DNA from: Anaerosporobacter mobilis DSM 15930
GTDB lineage: Bacteria > Bacillota > Clostridia > Lachnospirales > Lachnospiraceae
Length of the DNA stretch: 64,000 bases
Reading direction: 5' to 3'
NCBI RefSeq assembly: GCF_900142955.1
Contig: NZ_FRCP01000020.1
Location: forward strand, 94,718-158,717
Under the pieces are notes generated by a model. It did no database searches. It had not been told where the DNA came from and worked only from the letters and a program-made list of their open reading frames with translations. This document shows positions 1-7,763 of the stretch, piece after piece. Position 1 is the stretch's first letter; each line of letters starts with the position of its first letter. The position numbers and the translations under genes are program-made.

Positions 1-1594
1 CATGACGTACAGCTGAGATACGATGTGCTATGATGATTTTTGTCGTATTCTCTAATTGTGAAAGAGACTCTTGAATTGCATGTTCTGTCTCCATATCAAG
101 TGCGGAAGTTGAGTCATCTAATACTAGAATCGGTGCTTTCTTGGCTAATGCTCTGGCAATACTGATCCTTTGTTTTTGCCCACCAGATAGCCCAACACCA
201 CGTTCACCAATAACGGTATTGTACTTATTATCTAATTTATCAATGAAAGAATCTGCTTGTGCATAGGATGCAGATTCAAGCATAATTTCCTTATTAATAT
301 CGTATTTCTTACCCATCTTAATATTCTCTTTGATAGTATCCGAGAATAGGAATACATCTTGCATAACTAAGGATATACTGCTTCTCAAGTCTTTCAAAGC
401 TAAATCCTTAATATTGATGCCATCTACTTTAATACTACCTTCACTTGTTTCATAGAAGCGTTGTAAGATATTAATAATAGAGGATTTTCCTGTTCCGGTA
501 GCTCCCATGATACCGATTGTCTTACCGGCCTCTACATGGAAGGATATATCATTAAGAATAGTCTTGTTACCTTGTTCAAACGTTACGTGTTCAAAATCAA
601 TAGTACCTTTTACTTCATCAAGTGCTACTGGATTCTCAGGATCTGTAATCTCTGGTACATTGGTATAGAGTTTACGAATCTTCTTCGTAGAAGCAACTGC
701 GGATGAGAAACTATTTGTTAACCAACCAAGCATCTCCATAGGCCATACGATATTCGTTGAGTAGATTGAGAATGCACTTAACTCACCTACGGTAATTTCG
801 CCATTGATTGTTAGAACACCACCGTATATAATTACTGCAATTGGTAGTAATTTTGTTATGAATTGAAACAAAGGTTGGTAGCGAACCAAAGCTTTTGATT
901 GTTTCATATTAAGTTCATAATAGCGGTTATTGTGTGATAAGAATTTCTTGATCTCGAATTTCTCACGAGCAAATGCTTTAACAGTACGTACACCAGCTAG
1001 ATTCTCTTGTGCGATGGTATTCAAAGTAGCATTCTCTTCACTAATCTCTTCATAAATTACATCTAATTTTCGTTCCATTATGATGGCGAAGAGTGCTACA
1101 AGTGGCATTGCAATACAAGGAATTATGAATAGTTTCTTACTTATGTTAAACATACAGTATAAAACGATTGAAGTATGAATAACAACTTCAATAATAAGCA
1201 TTCCGACAAATCCAAGTCCATCCCAGATGCGGTCTACATCGTCTTTTACACGAGCCATTAATTCACCGGTATTGGTTTTATCAAAGAAACTAATGGATAA
1301 GCTTTGAATATGTTTGAATAAATCATGGCGAATGTTCATTCCAATCTTGGAACTTACAATATCGAATGTGTATTCCTTGAAGTATTGAAAGATACATCTA
1401 CCAATACCAATACATAGAGTAAGAATGATAAGTTTGTTAAATAGCTCCATCTTACCGCCAATAATGACGTCATCGATAAAACTTCCTGTAATTTTAGGTG
1501 TGAGCATATCAAGGGATACACTAATTACCATGCAAGTGATGGCAAATATATAAGCGTACCAATATTTCATAACGTATCTTGATATCTTTTTCAT
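1..1594 (-). CDS. ABC exporter half-transporter, BmrC/YheI-like (partial, 3' end off window)
   Basis: Fused membrane and ATPase half of a type IV ABC exporter, truncated by the window edge. The start is ATG at 1594-1592, preceded on the minus strand by GAAGGGAG. The N-terminal half reads as a hydrophobic six-helix domain. The ATPase half shows Walker A GATGTGKSS (about 485-510), signature LSGGQKQR (about 170-195), Walker B ILVLDDSTSALD and the switch motif AHR. The residue after the Walker B aspartate is Asp, not the usual catalytic Glu. That is known for the degenerate-site subunit of heterodimeric exporters such as BmrC of BmrCD and TM287. I infer that a partner subunit follows beyond position 1. 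The leader at 1595-2126 looks like a BmrB-type attenuator. The substrate, probably a drug or lipid, cannot be told from sequence. Confidence 0.88.
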   Translation of the reverse strand, partial: MKKISRYVMKYWYAYIFAITCMVISVSLDMLTPKITGSFIDDVIIGGKMELFNKLIILTLCIGIGRCIFQYFKEYTFDIVSSKIGMNIRHDLFKHIQSLSISFFDKTNTGELMARVKDDVDRIWDGLGFVGMLIIEVVIHTSIVLYCMFNISKKLFIIPCIAMPLVALFAIIMERKLDVIYEEISEENATLNTIAQENLAGVRTVKAFAREKFEIKKFLSHNNRYYELNMKQSKALVRYQPLFQFITKLLPIAVIIYGGVLTINGEITVGELSAFSIYSTNIVWPMEMLGWLTNSFSSAVASTKKIRKLYTNVPEITDPENPVALDEVKGTIDFEHVTFEQGNKTILNDISFHVEAGKTIGIMGATGTGKSSIINILQRFYETSEGSIKVDGINIKDLALKDLRSSISLVMQDVFLFSDTIKENIKMGKKYDINKEIMLESASYAQADSFIDKLDNKYNTVIGERGVGLSGGQKQRISIARALAKKAPILVLDDSTSALDMETEHAIQESLSQLENTTKIIIAHRISAVRH

Positions 1595-1814
1595 GAAAAT
1601 CTCCCTTCTTTTGGTGTCAAAATCATCAAGTCATAATTTACGAGTTCCTAAACATCGTGCTATAACACAACCCTCCATAATACAAGCCCCACAAGCACCA
1701 GTTCTATGGTGCAAACGATTATCGAACATGGCGGTAATCGGTGTGCAAATCAACTTATCTTCTCTGAACATGGCATAACAAGATAACAATGAAATGTCTT
1801 GTATACTAGAGTCA

Positions 1815-1870
1815 GTTACTACTCGGCCAAACCAACTTACAGTAACAAAGATTGGCGGTTTGGTAGTAAC
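1815..1870 (-). promoter_or_regulatory. Hairpin in the ABC exporter 5' leader
   Basis: GTTACTAC (1815-1822) pairs perfectly with GTAGTAAC (1863-1870). Just inside, AAACC and GGTTT extend the stem. It lies between the leader terminator (1897-1921) and the exporter start, so it is transcribed only after read-through. It could protect the mRNA or take part in an alternative fold. The role is inference. Confidence 0.45.
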
Positions 1871-1896
1871 AGTTCCCCCTCAAAAGCGCAAAAATA

Positions 1897-1921
1897 GGCC
1901 GTGGTAAAGTTTACCACGGCC
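1897..1921 (-). terminator. Leader terminator (candidate attenuator)
   Basis: A perfect 12-bp inverted repeat, GGCCGTGGTAAA and TTTACCACGGCC, has a single central base. On the minus strand it is followed by TATTTTTGCG, a typical U-tract. It sits 43 nt after the stop of a small leader reading frame and about 300 nt before the ABC exporter, so it is well placed to stop transcription unless the leader ribosome prevents it. Confidence 0.7.
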
Positions 1922-1964
1922 TTAAAGTCAATATAAAAAGACAAAAATAAATATTTTCACACTT

Positions 1965-2063
1965 TTATAATCGTACCAAAACGACAGAGGAGGTAATCTC
2001 ACGCACAGATTGTTGTATTAAGTTTTCTGATGTTCCATTAACTAAATTATTAAATCTAAACAT
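1965..2063 (-). CDS. 32-residue leader peptide of the ABC exporter gene
   Basis: A short reading frame starting ATG at 2063-2061 with the ribosome site AGAGAGG about 7 nt upstream, and ending TAA at 1967-1965. It begins MFRFNNLVNGTSENL and ends SSVVLVRL. It follows a strong promoter and precedes a terminator, the layout of ribosome-controlled attenuators such as bmrB before bmrCD in Bacillus subtilis. I recognise no protein family. Its job is more likely to be translated, or stalled on, than to act as a free peptide. Existence of the frame is seen; the regulatory role is inferred. Confidence 0.6.
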   Translation of the reverse strand: MFRFNNLVNGTSENLIQQSVREITSSVVLVRL

Positions 2064-2098
2064 AACTTTTACCTCTCTTTCTTTAATATTCTTTTGCC

Positions 2099-2126
2099 AT
2101 TATATCATTAATCTGGTAATTGTCAA
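2099..2126 (-). promoter_or_regulatory. SigA-type promoter for the leader and ABC exporter
   Basis: Minus-strand TTGACA (2126-2121) and TATAAT (2104-2099) are separated by 16 bp. The start point should lie near 2092, about 30 nt before the leader peptide. Confidence 0.8.
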
Positions 2127-2159
2127 TACGTTTTCTGGAAAAAATAAAACAATTATTAA

Positions 2160-2415
2160 CTTTTGCTTAATATTCTGATTATTCAAAAATTGTTCATAAA
2201 TGTATGATATACTAGAGCCATAGGTCAACGAGGGCAATTATGAAATGATTTCTCGAGTCTGTCTTAAATGGTTGTGATTAAAAGTTAGGAAAAGCAACAT
2301 AAAGCTTTTAAGGCTTAATGAAACCAAAAGAACGTAGCTCTGAAAGAGCCTAGTAGTACAAAGTTTTAAAGGGAGTATACGTATCTAATAAGTGTAACAA
2401 GAAGAGGGTGCAAAT
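2160..2415 (+). promoter_or_regulatory. Upstream region and long untranslated leader of the alarmone synthetase gene
   Basis: No reading frame with a ribosome site is visible between the divergent promoter and the gene at 2416. A TATGATATACT sequence near 2202-2213 is a possible -10 region, without a convincing -35. If used, it leaves a leader of roughly 190 nt holding small hairpins such as GCTCT-gaa-AGAGC (about 2336-2350). It matches no riboswitch class I know. The gene's ribosome site is AAGAGGGTG, just before 2416. Confidence 0.3.
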
Positions 2416-3336
2416 ATGGAATTACCAATTTTTTATGATGAAGCAGAAGAATGGAGCAATGCACTATTACTATATAATTCTGCGTTAAAAGAAATTAATA
2501 CTAAACTTGAAATACTAAACAATGAATTTAAATTAGCGCATCAATATAATCCAATTGAACATATAACTTCTCGTGTGAAGTCTCCACAAAGTATAGCGAA
2601 GAAGATCAGGCACAAAGGAAAAGAATTAACAGTTGAAAACATTGTTAAGTATATAAATGATATTGCGGGAGTAAGAATTATATGTTCATTTACTTCAGAT
2701 ATTTATAGAATTGCAGATTTAATTACAAAACAAAGTGATATTAAAGTGTTAAAAGTAAAGGATTACATTATGCAGCCGAAGCAAAACGGCTATGCAAGTT
2801 ATCATATGATTGTATCTGTACCAATATTCCTATCTAATACAGTTATTGATACAAAAGTTGAAATACAGATTCGTACCATAGCAATGGATTTTTGGGCTAG
2901 CTTAGAGCATAAGATCTATTACAAATTCGAAGGTAATGCACCGGAGAGAATCCGTAAAGAATTAAAAGAGTGTGCGGATATTGTTAATTATCTAGACCAA
3001 AAGATGTTATCCTTGAATGAAGAAGTGCATGTCTGCAACCATAATGAAGTAGCCGAATATAAAGAGATTATGTCAGAAAACTATAGAGAGATGATGAAAG
3101 AATCCTACGGAAGTGTAATTGATGATGAGGATGAGAATGATGTAGCTAGTTCGGAGATACTATCAGAAGAGGATGTTGATAGTTATCAAGTGGAACACAT
3201 AATGGAAGATTTGGCTACCAACAATATTATGAATAAGGATTCAAAGAATAAATCCAAAGATGGGAAAAAGGAAGAGAAAAAAGAAAAGAAGGGACTTGGC
3301 TCATTCTTAACAAAAGTTATGACCAATTCTCAATAG
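2416..3336 (+). CDS. relQ: Small alarmone synthetase, RelQ/YjbM type, with C-terminal extension
   Basis: Predicted cytoplasmic (p)ppGpp synthetase of the single-domain class, moving pyrophosphate from ATP to GDP or GTP in the stringent response. The RelA/SpoT synthetase fold covers about residues 25-200. Visible motifs include SIAKKIRHKG, NDIAGVRIICSF, DYIMQPKQNGYASYH, the EIQIRT strand with its catalytic Glu, and AMDFWASLEHK. There is no HD hydrolase domain and no TGS/ACT part, which separates it from full-length Rel. RelQ proteins are usually about 210 residues. This one has 306, because of a tail that is acidic at about 235-265 and lysine-rich at about 275-296. It probably forms an operon with the gene 26 nt downstream. 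The family call is firm; the tail's role is unknown. Confidence 0.88.
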   Translation: MELPIFYDEAEEWSNALLLYNSALKEINTKLEILNNEFKLAHQYNPIEHITSRVKSPQSIAKKIRHKGKELTVENIVKYINDIAGVRIICSFTSDIYRIADLITKQSDIKVLKVKDYIMQPKQNGYASYHMIVSVPIFLSNTVIDTKVEIQIRTIAMDFWASLEHKIYYKFEGNAPERIRKELKECADIVNYLDQKMLSLNEEVHVCNHNEVAEYKEIMSENYREMMKESYGSVIDDEDENDVASSEILSEEDVDSYQVEHIMEDLATNNIMNKDSKNKSKDGKKEEKKEKKGLGSFLTKVMTNSQ

Positions 3337-3362
3337 AATTCTAGCGGCAAAGGAGACATAAG

Positions 3363-4094
3363 ATGCTAACATTTTTAGGAACAGGTGGAGCATTTAATAC
3401 AGAAAGAGGTAATACAAGTGCCTACTTTGAGTTAGGCACGGAGCTATTTATTATAGATGTGGGCGAAGATGTATTCCCTAAATTAGTTAAAAGAAATGTA
3501 TTCGAAGGTAAGACAAGGGTGAATATATTCATAACGCACCTTCATAGTGATCATGCAGGAAGCTTAGGAACGTTAATTGCCTACTTATACATTAAAGTAT
3601 TCAACCTGGATCGCAGTAAAGTTTGTATATACTTCCCATCAGAAGCTATCACTGAGCTATTAACATTACAGGGAATTAAACAGGATATGTATACTCTCTT
3701 TATAAATCGTTGGGATGAGCTATACATTGATGGTTATGAGAAACAACCGGAGTATAACTTCGAGCCGACGTCTCATACGGGTGACCTAGATTATAACAAG
3801 CAAGTAAATTGTTTTAGTATTGAATTTTCTTTGAAAAATGAGTTTGGTTTTTATTATAGTGGTGATACTTGTGAATTCAATCAGAAGTTATTGAATACGT
3901 ATGCGTTTGATCATATCTATCATGAAGTTACTTCGAATACGAGTGCTACTGTTCATTTTCAATATGATAAACTGATTGAGTTAACAAAGGACATGCCTGA
4001 AGATCAAAAGAAAAAGATTACATTGATGCATCTAGATCAAGATTTTGATATTGAGAAAGCAAAAGCAGATGGGTTCTCTATTGCGGGAGAATAA
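3363..4094 (+). CDS. Metallo-beta-lactamase-fold hydrolase
   Basis: Cytoplasmic MBL-fold enzyme of 243 residues. The metal site is seen as THLHSDHAG (about residues 59-67, the HxHxDH motif), SHTGD near 139, YYSGDT near 165 and a late HLDQDFD. The short length and motif order resemble ribonuclease Z-like and other small MBL hydrolases, but the substrate cannot be assigned. The gene follows the alarmone synthetase by 26 nt with AAAGGAG before ATG, so co-transcription is likely. Its terminator downstream has been split by the IS element. Confidence 0.75.
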   Translation: MLTFLGTGGAFNTERGNTSAYFELGTELFIIDVGEDVFPKLVKRNVFEGKTRVNIFITHLHSDHAGSLGTLIAYLYIKVFNLDRSKVCIYFPSEAITELLTLQGIKQDMYTLFINRWDELYIDGYEKQPEYNFEPTSHTGDLDYNKQVNCFSIEFSLKNEFGFYYSGDTCEFNQKLLNTYAFDHIYHEVTSNTSATVHFQYDKLIELTKDMPEDQKKKITLMHLDQDFDIEKAKADGFSIAGE

Positions 4095-4158
4095 AGAGAG
4101 CATGTTATATGGTTGCTTTATATGAGAAAATAGTATTGTAGATAACATTCACACATAG

Positions 4159-4190
4159 AAAAAGACAATCTTCACGGTTTGGTTTAATGT
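4159..4190. terminator. Left half of a terminator split by the IS element
   Basis: AAAAAGACAATCTT (4159-4172) is the exact reverse complement of AAGATTGTCTTTTT at 5925-5938. Removing the IS rejoins the arms into a hairpin with a U-rich end, the likely shared terminator of the 3363-4094 gene and the convergent S1 gene. Confidence 0.7.
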
Positions 4191-4250
4191 GTGATATGCT
4201 ACCCCTATATAGGACACTGAAATATAAAAGTCCTATATGGGGGTATTTCT

Positions 4251-4937
4251 ATGTCCAGAAAAAGTAAAATAGATCCAGTAGAAAAGGTTAAGATAGTTGA
4301 ACGATATCTTTGTGGTGAACTCAACATTATCCAAGCTAGCAGTATTTTAGGTGTTGTTCATTCAAGTGTTCAAAGTTGGGTTCGTTTATACAAGTCAGAA
4401 GGCCCTACTGCCCTACTTAATCAGTCTAAAAACCGAAGTTATTCAAAAGAAGTGAAGATAAATGCTGTTAATGATTATCTTAATGAGAATGGGTCTCTTA
4501 ACGACATTTGTAAAAAGTATAATATTCGTTCAAACAAACAACTTAGAAGTTGGATTAAGGTGTATAATTCTGGTAGAGTATTAAAAAAATCTACCGGGGG
4601 TGCATTTATGAAAACTGCAAAAATAACAACGCCTGAAGAAAGGCTCACAATAGTAAAAGATTGTTTGACAAATGATAAGAATTATGGAGCAATGGCTATT
4701 AAATATAATTGTTCCTATCAGCAGGTTCGTAATTGGGTTAATAAATATGAAGAACTCGGATTTAAAGGTCTTGAAGATCGACGTGGACATCGGATTGGTT
4801 CACTGCCAAGTCGAAGTCCGGAAGAAGAATTGCGAGATAAGATTGCTGAGTTAGAACGCATGAATAGTGATTTACAGATGGAGAATGATCTGTTAAAAAA
4901 AGTAAGAGAGCTGGAAAGGAGGGATCTTTATCATTAA
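4251..4937 (+). CDS. IS3-family transposase OrfA (helix-turn-helix subunit)
   Basis: DNA-binding half of an IS150-type transposase, 228 residues. Three helix-turn-helix units follow each other, near residues 8-55 (ending VQSWVRLYKSEG), 66-105 (ending LRSWIKVYNSG) and 125-170 (ending VRNWVNKYEELG). A leucine-rich coiled coil follows at about 190-220 (ELERMNSDLQMENDLLKKV). Such proteins bind the element's terminal repeats and regulate transposition. The frame ends 42 nt after the slippery site at 4895-4901, where a fraction of ribosomes should shift into the OrfB frame. Length and order match the IS150 subgroup. Confidence 0.88.
   Translation: MSRKSKIDPVEKVKIVERYLCGELNIIQASSILGVVHSSVQSWVRLYKSEGPTALLNQSKNRSYSKEVKINAVNDYLNENGSLNDICKKYNIRSNKQLRSWIKVYNSGRVLKKSTGGAFMKTAKITTPEERLTIVKDCLTNDKNYGAMAIKYNCSYQQVRNWVNKYEELGFKGLEDRRGHRIGSLPSRSPEEELRDKIAELERMNSDLQMENDLLKKVRELERRDLYH
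4895..4902 (+). promoter_or_regulatory. Programmed -1 frameshift site of the IS transposase
   Basis: Seven A residues followed by G lie so that AAA AAA codons occupy the ribosomal P and A sites. A slip of -1 gives next codon AGT and continues without a stop into OrfB (SKRAGKEG... then LAAYEAIKELSSS). An AGGAGGG stretch near 4917 downstream is not placed as a normal stimulator, so efficiency is uncertain. The mechanism is well established for IS3 elements. Confidence 0.7.
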
Positions 4938-4972
4938 TCCATCGTCTTGCTGCATATGAGGCTATTAAAGAA

Positions 4973-5830
4973 TTGAGTTCAAGTAAAGGATATCCTGTAA
5001 ATAAACTTTGTAAGTATCTTAATATCACTCGTTCTGCGTATTATCATTGGTTAAAGCATCCGCAAAGTAATAGTGAAATTCAAAATGAATATATCTCGTC
5101 AGAAATAAAAAGGATACATGAGCAGCACCCAGACATGGGGTATCGTCGCATTCGCGACGAATTGGATGGACATAACGGAATTCATGTAAATGACAAAAGA
5201 GTTCTACGGATATGTAGGAAATGTGATATAAAATCCACTATTAAATGGAAACCAAAGAGTTGTACCAGAGGTGATAGAAATCCTGATCATGTCGCAAAGA
5301 ACTATCTTCAGCGTGAATTCCATGCTGATAAACCTAATGAAAAGTGGCTAACGGACGTATCTGAATTTAAGTATTACATTGGAATAGAAGTACACAAGAT
5401 ATATCTAAGTGCCATTTTGGATTTATATGACCGTAGAATTGTCACTTTTAAAATCAGTGAACATAATAATAATCCATTAGTCATGGAAACTTTTGATGAA
5501 GCAGTCCATTTGGAACCCGATGCGCATCCACTGTTTCATAGCGATCGTGGCTATCAATATACAAGTACGCAATTCTATAATCGTCTATTGGAACATCATA
5601 TGAAGCAGAGTATGTCCCGAGTCGCCCATTGTATAGATAACGGTCCAATGGAAGGCTTCTGGGGAATTTTAAAGCGTGAAATGTATTATGGTCACCGATT
5701 TACTAATAAAGAGACTCTAGTCAATGATATAAGTAAATATATTGATTATTACAATAATCAACGTCTTCAACGAAAACTGAATGTAATGACACCAATGGAA
5801 TTCCATAATCAATACGCAAAAGCAGTATAA
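4973..5830 (+). CDS. IS3-family transposase OrfB (DDE integrase domain)
   Basis: Catalytic half of the transposase. An HTH_21-like region (HPDMGYRRIRDEL, about residues 48-60) is followed by an RNase H-fold integrase core. The DDE triad is visible as WLTDVSEF, HSDRGYQY and GPMEGFWGILK. The frame is open from the slippery site at 4901, so the working product is probably an OrfA-OrfB fusion. An independent start would have to be TTG at 4973, without a good ribosome site. No internal stop or deletion is seen. Confidence 0.9.
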   Translation: MSSSKGYPVNKLCKYLNITRSAYYHWLKHPQSNSEIQNEYISSEIKRIHEQHPDMGYRRIRDELDGHNGIHVNDKRVLRICRKCDIKSTIKWKPKSCTRGDRNPDHVAKNYLQREFHADKPNEKWLTDVSEFKYYIGIEVHKIYLSAILDLYDRRIVTFKISEHNNNPLVMETFDEAVHLEPDAHPLFHSDRGYQYTSTQFYNRLLEHHMKQSMSRVAHCIDNGPMEGFWGILKREMYYGHRFTNKETLVNDISKYIDYYNNQRLQRKLNVMTPMEFHNQYAKAV

Positions 5831-5908
5831 AAATATCGCCAGCCAATACATGGCTGACGATACAAATATTTATTATTTTTTATTGTCCTCTTGACAGGTA
5901 GCACACCA

Positions 5909-5938
5909 ATGTAAAACCATCTGAAAGATTGTCTTTTT
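5909..5938. terminator. Right half of the split terminator
   Basis: AAGATTGTCTTTTT (5925-5938) pairs with the arm at 4159-4172 when the IS is ignored. In the present arrangement the two arms lie about 1.75 kb apart, so the S1 gene and the operon to the left each keep only one arm. Confidence 0.65.
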
Positions 5939-5970
5939 AAGGTTGCATTTTATTGCACTATATCAAGTAA

Positions 5971-6921
5971 TTATAATTTTAAGTTAGCAAGTAGAGAACC
6001 AAGTCCAGTACCGGCTTCTTCTCCAGAAGAGTATTCAAAAGAAACTTCTTCTACATCGTCAACGATTTCTGCGTCTTCTTCAACAGCCTTCATGCTAAGA
6101 CTTACTTTGCCGTCTTTTACATCTATAATCTTAACGGTAACTTCCTGTCCTTCTTTCACAACTTCATTCGGAGATTTGATACGTCTTCCACAGATTTGAG
6201 AGATGTGAACAAGTCCTGATAAGCCATCACCGATGTTAACAAAGGCACCGTATGGAGCAATCTTTTCAATTACACCAGAAGTTACTAAACCAATCTGTAA
6301 ATGAGAGATTTTGTTGGTTTTTGCTAAGGATTCTTCTTCTCTTAATACTTCACGTGCGGATAATACAAGCTTTTGATTATCTTCATCTACAGTTATAATA
6401 ACTACAGTCAAAGTTTGTCCAACATAAGCTTCTACGTCTTCCACATAATGAGTTGCTAACTGTGAAGCAGGGATGAATGCACGGATGCCTTCAATATAAG
6501 TAATAACGCCACCGTTGACAGAAGAAGCAACTTTTACAGTATAACGTTTTTTCGCTTCCATTGCTTCTTTTAAAGTATCCCATGCAAGAATATCGGCTGC
6601 GTTCTTTGTCGACAATACGATATTACCAGTTCTTAAGTCTTCGCGTAAAACAACAGCAGTAACAGTATCACCTACTTGTATATCTGCTTTAATTGAAAAG
6701 CGTGGATCATTACTTAACTCAGCTAGAGGAATAATTCCTTCGGTATAATAATTAAGATCAACTGTAACTTCTGTATCAGAGATACCGATTACAGTTCCAG
6801 TAAGAAGATCACCTTCTTTTATCTTTTTAAAGGATTGGTTTAATTCATCTTTAAAATCATCCATTGAAAGGTTCTTTTCTTCTACTTTTTCTTCTGTTTC
6901 TATGTTTTCTTGTTGATTCAT
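5971..6921 (-). CDS. S1 RNA-binding domain protein (ribosomal protein S1-like)
   Basis: A 316-residue protein with three S1 (OB-fold) repeats: about residues 34-110 (GDLLTGTVIGISDTEVTVDL), about 122-195 (degenerate, VASSVNGGVITYIEGI) and about 203-280 (GLVTSGVIEKIAPYGAFVNI ... GLVHIS). The last repeat is the most canonical. Firmicute S1 homologues such as YpfD have four repeats, and some clostridia fuse S1 repeats to IspH; this one stands alone with three and an acidic tail. Expected roles are mRNA binding on or off the ribosome. The start ATG at 6921 follows GAGGTGAAATT. Its downstream terminator has been disrupted by the IS element. Confidence 0.82.
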   Translation of the reverse strand: MNQQENIETEEKVEEKNLSMDDFKDELNQSFKKIKEGDLLTGTVIGISDTEVTVDLNYYTEGIIPLAELSNDPRFSIKADIQVGDTVTAVVLREDLRTGNIVLSTKNAADILAWDTLKEAMEAKKRYTVKVASSVNGGVITYIEGIRAFIPASQLATHYVEDVEAYVGQTLTVVIITVDEDNQKLVLSAREVLREEESLAKTNKISHLQIGLVTSGVIEKIAPYGAFVNIGDGLSGLVHISQICGRRIKSPNEVVKEGQEVTVKIIDVKDGKVSLSMKAVEEDAEIVDDVEEVSFEYSSGEEAGTGLGSLLANLKL

Positions 6922-7102
6922 AATTTCACCTCATATATTTATTTTCGTGTATAACTAAGTTAATTATATCACGGATATGTATATCGTGTATATGTTACAT
7001 TTTAGGATTCGAGAGTCAAAAGTTAAGAGATAAGCGGTTTTTAGTTGTATATGGCAGTTAGCTACTCCAAGGAATCTTCAAGTGCAAAGTTTGAGTATAT
7101 AA

Positions 7103-7531
7103 TTAGTTATTAAGAGTATGTATGCTAAGATATTTTCCAAAAGCAACATCATCAATTAGTATATGGCCGAAAACCCATTCCTGTAAGTAAGTTTTTACTT
7201 CACACAGAATTCTATATGGTTCTTCACTAAGTTTTTTACAATCTATATCTAATATGTATTGAATAATTTCAGCATGTTTCTTTTTATGAGTATCAATATC
7301 AGGGTAATTATGTTCTTTCATAAGCTCTTCTTCATGATAGCAATGATAGCCTACATACTCTCTTAGTTCTAAAATAATATCAAGAAGTTGTTTGTTCGTA
7401 ACTCCAATACAATGACAGATTACAAGTTGTTCCAGATTACGTCCAATGTGAAATAATTCTTTATGTTGTGAATCCATCAATGGAATGCCCGTCTCCATTT
7501 CTTTACACCAATCAAATTTAAAATCTAACAT
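7103..7531 (-). CDS. Bacteriohemerythrin
   Basis: Four-helix di-iron oxygen-binding protein of 142 residues, the normal length for single-domain bacteriohemerythrins. The iron ligands are readable in order: His in DSQHKELFH, His and Glu in CYHEEELMKEHNYP, His pair in DTHKKKH, and the C-terminal HILIDD giving His and Asp. Expected roles are oxygen sensing, storage or scavenging in an anaerobe. It stands alone on the minus strand with GGAGAAATT before ATG. Confidence 0.9.
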   Translation of the reverse strand: MLDFKFDWCKEMETGIPLMDSQHKELFHIGRNLEQLVICHCIGVTNKQLLDIILELREYVGYHCYHEEELMKEHNYPDIDTHKKKHAEIIQYILDIDCKKLSEEPYRILCEVKTYLQEWVFGHILIDDVAFGKYLSIHTLNN

Positions 7532-7704
7532 ATTAATTTCTCCTATTGTGAAGCCACAAGTAGAACTTCATCATGTTGTATAAAGCAATTATAGCAAATA
7601 TACAGTGGGGAAACAATATTTCATTAAAAAAAGTATTAACTTTTACGATTTTTTATAGTTGCAATTTAGATAGTCTATACTTATGTTTTTTTGTATTAAT
7701 ATGG

Positions 7705-7710
7705 TATAAT
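7705..7710 (+). promoter_or_regulatory. Extended -10 promoter of the Nudix gene
   Basis: TATAAT preceded by ATGG (a TGn extended -10) lies about 55 nt before the start codon. No -35 box at ideal spacing is visible. Confidence 0.5.
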
Positions 7711-7763
7711 AGAGTAATTAAATAAATTTTAAATTGATTCATTTTGTAGAAAGAAGGAACAAC

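Larger units (their letters stand above)
4191..5907 (+). mobile_element. IS3-family (IS150-like) insertion sequence, complete
   Basis: The element holds two overlapping transposase frames (4251-4937 and up to 5830) joined by a -1 slippery site. The ends form imperfect inverted repeats. The left end (from 4192) and the complement of the right end (to 5908) share TGCTACC and AGGACA at matching offsets, with about 23 of 31 positions identical. AATGT occurs at 4186-4190 and again at 5908-5912 and is the likely target duplication (4-5 bp, the exact edge being ambiguous by one base). Both frames and both ends look intact, so the copy may be active. Confidence 0.85.

Noticed and set aside
1631..1771. 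Minus-strand frame of 46 codons with five cysteines (ending near TGACGACIMEG), between the leader terminator and the ABC exporter.
   Set aside because: No ribosome site before ATG, and the same DNA is part of a structured leader. It does not match the SCIFF/ranthipeptide pattern, and no radical SAM gene is nearby.
1593..1778. Plus-strand frame of 61 codons overlapping the ABC exporter start.
   Set aside because: No ribosome site or promoter on that strand. It lies antisense to the exporter leader and has no family resemblance.
2210..2415. Riboswitch before the alarmone synthetase gene.
   Set aside because: The leader does not match the ykkC/PRPP/ppGpp, purine, c-di-GMP or c-di-AMP consensus patterns I know, and no terminator or anti-ribosome-site fold is evident by eye. 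It is kept only as an unexplained leader.
4581..5028. Minus-strand and out-of-frame reading frames inside the IS element.
   Set aside because: They are shadows of the transposase frames and have no ribosome sites.
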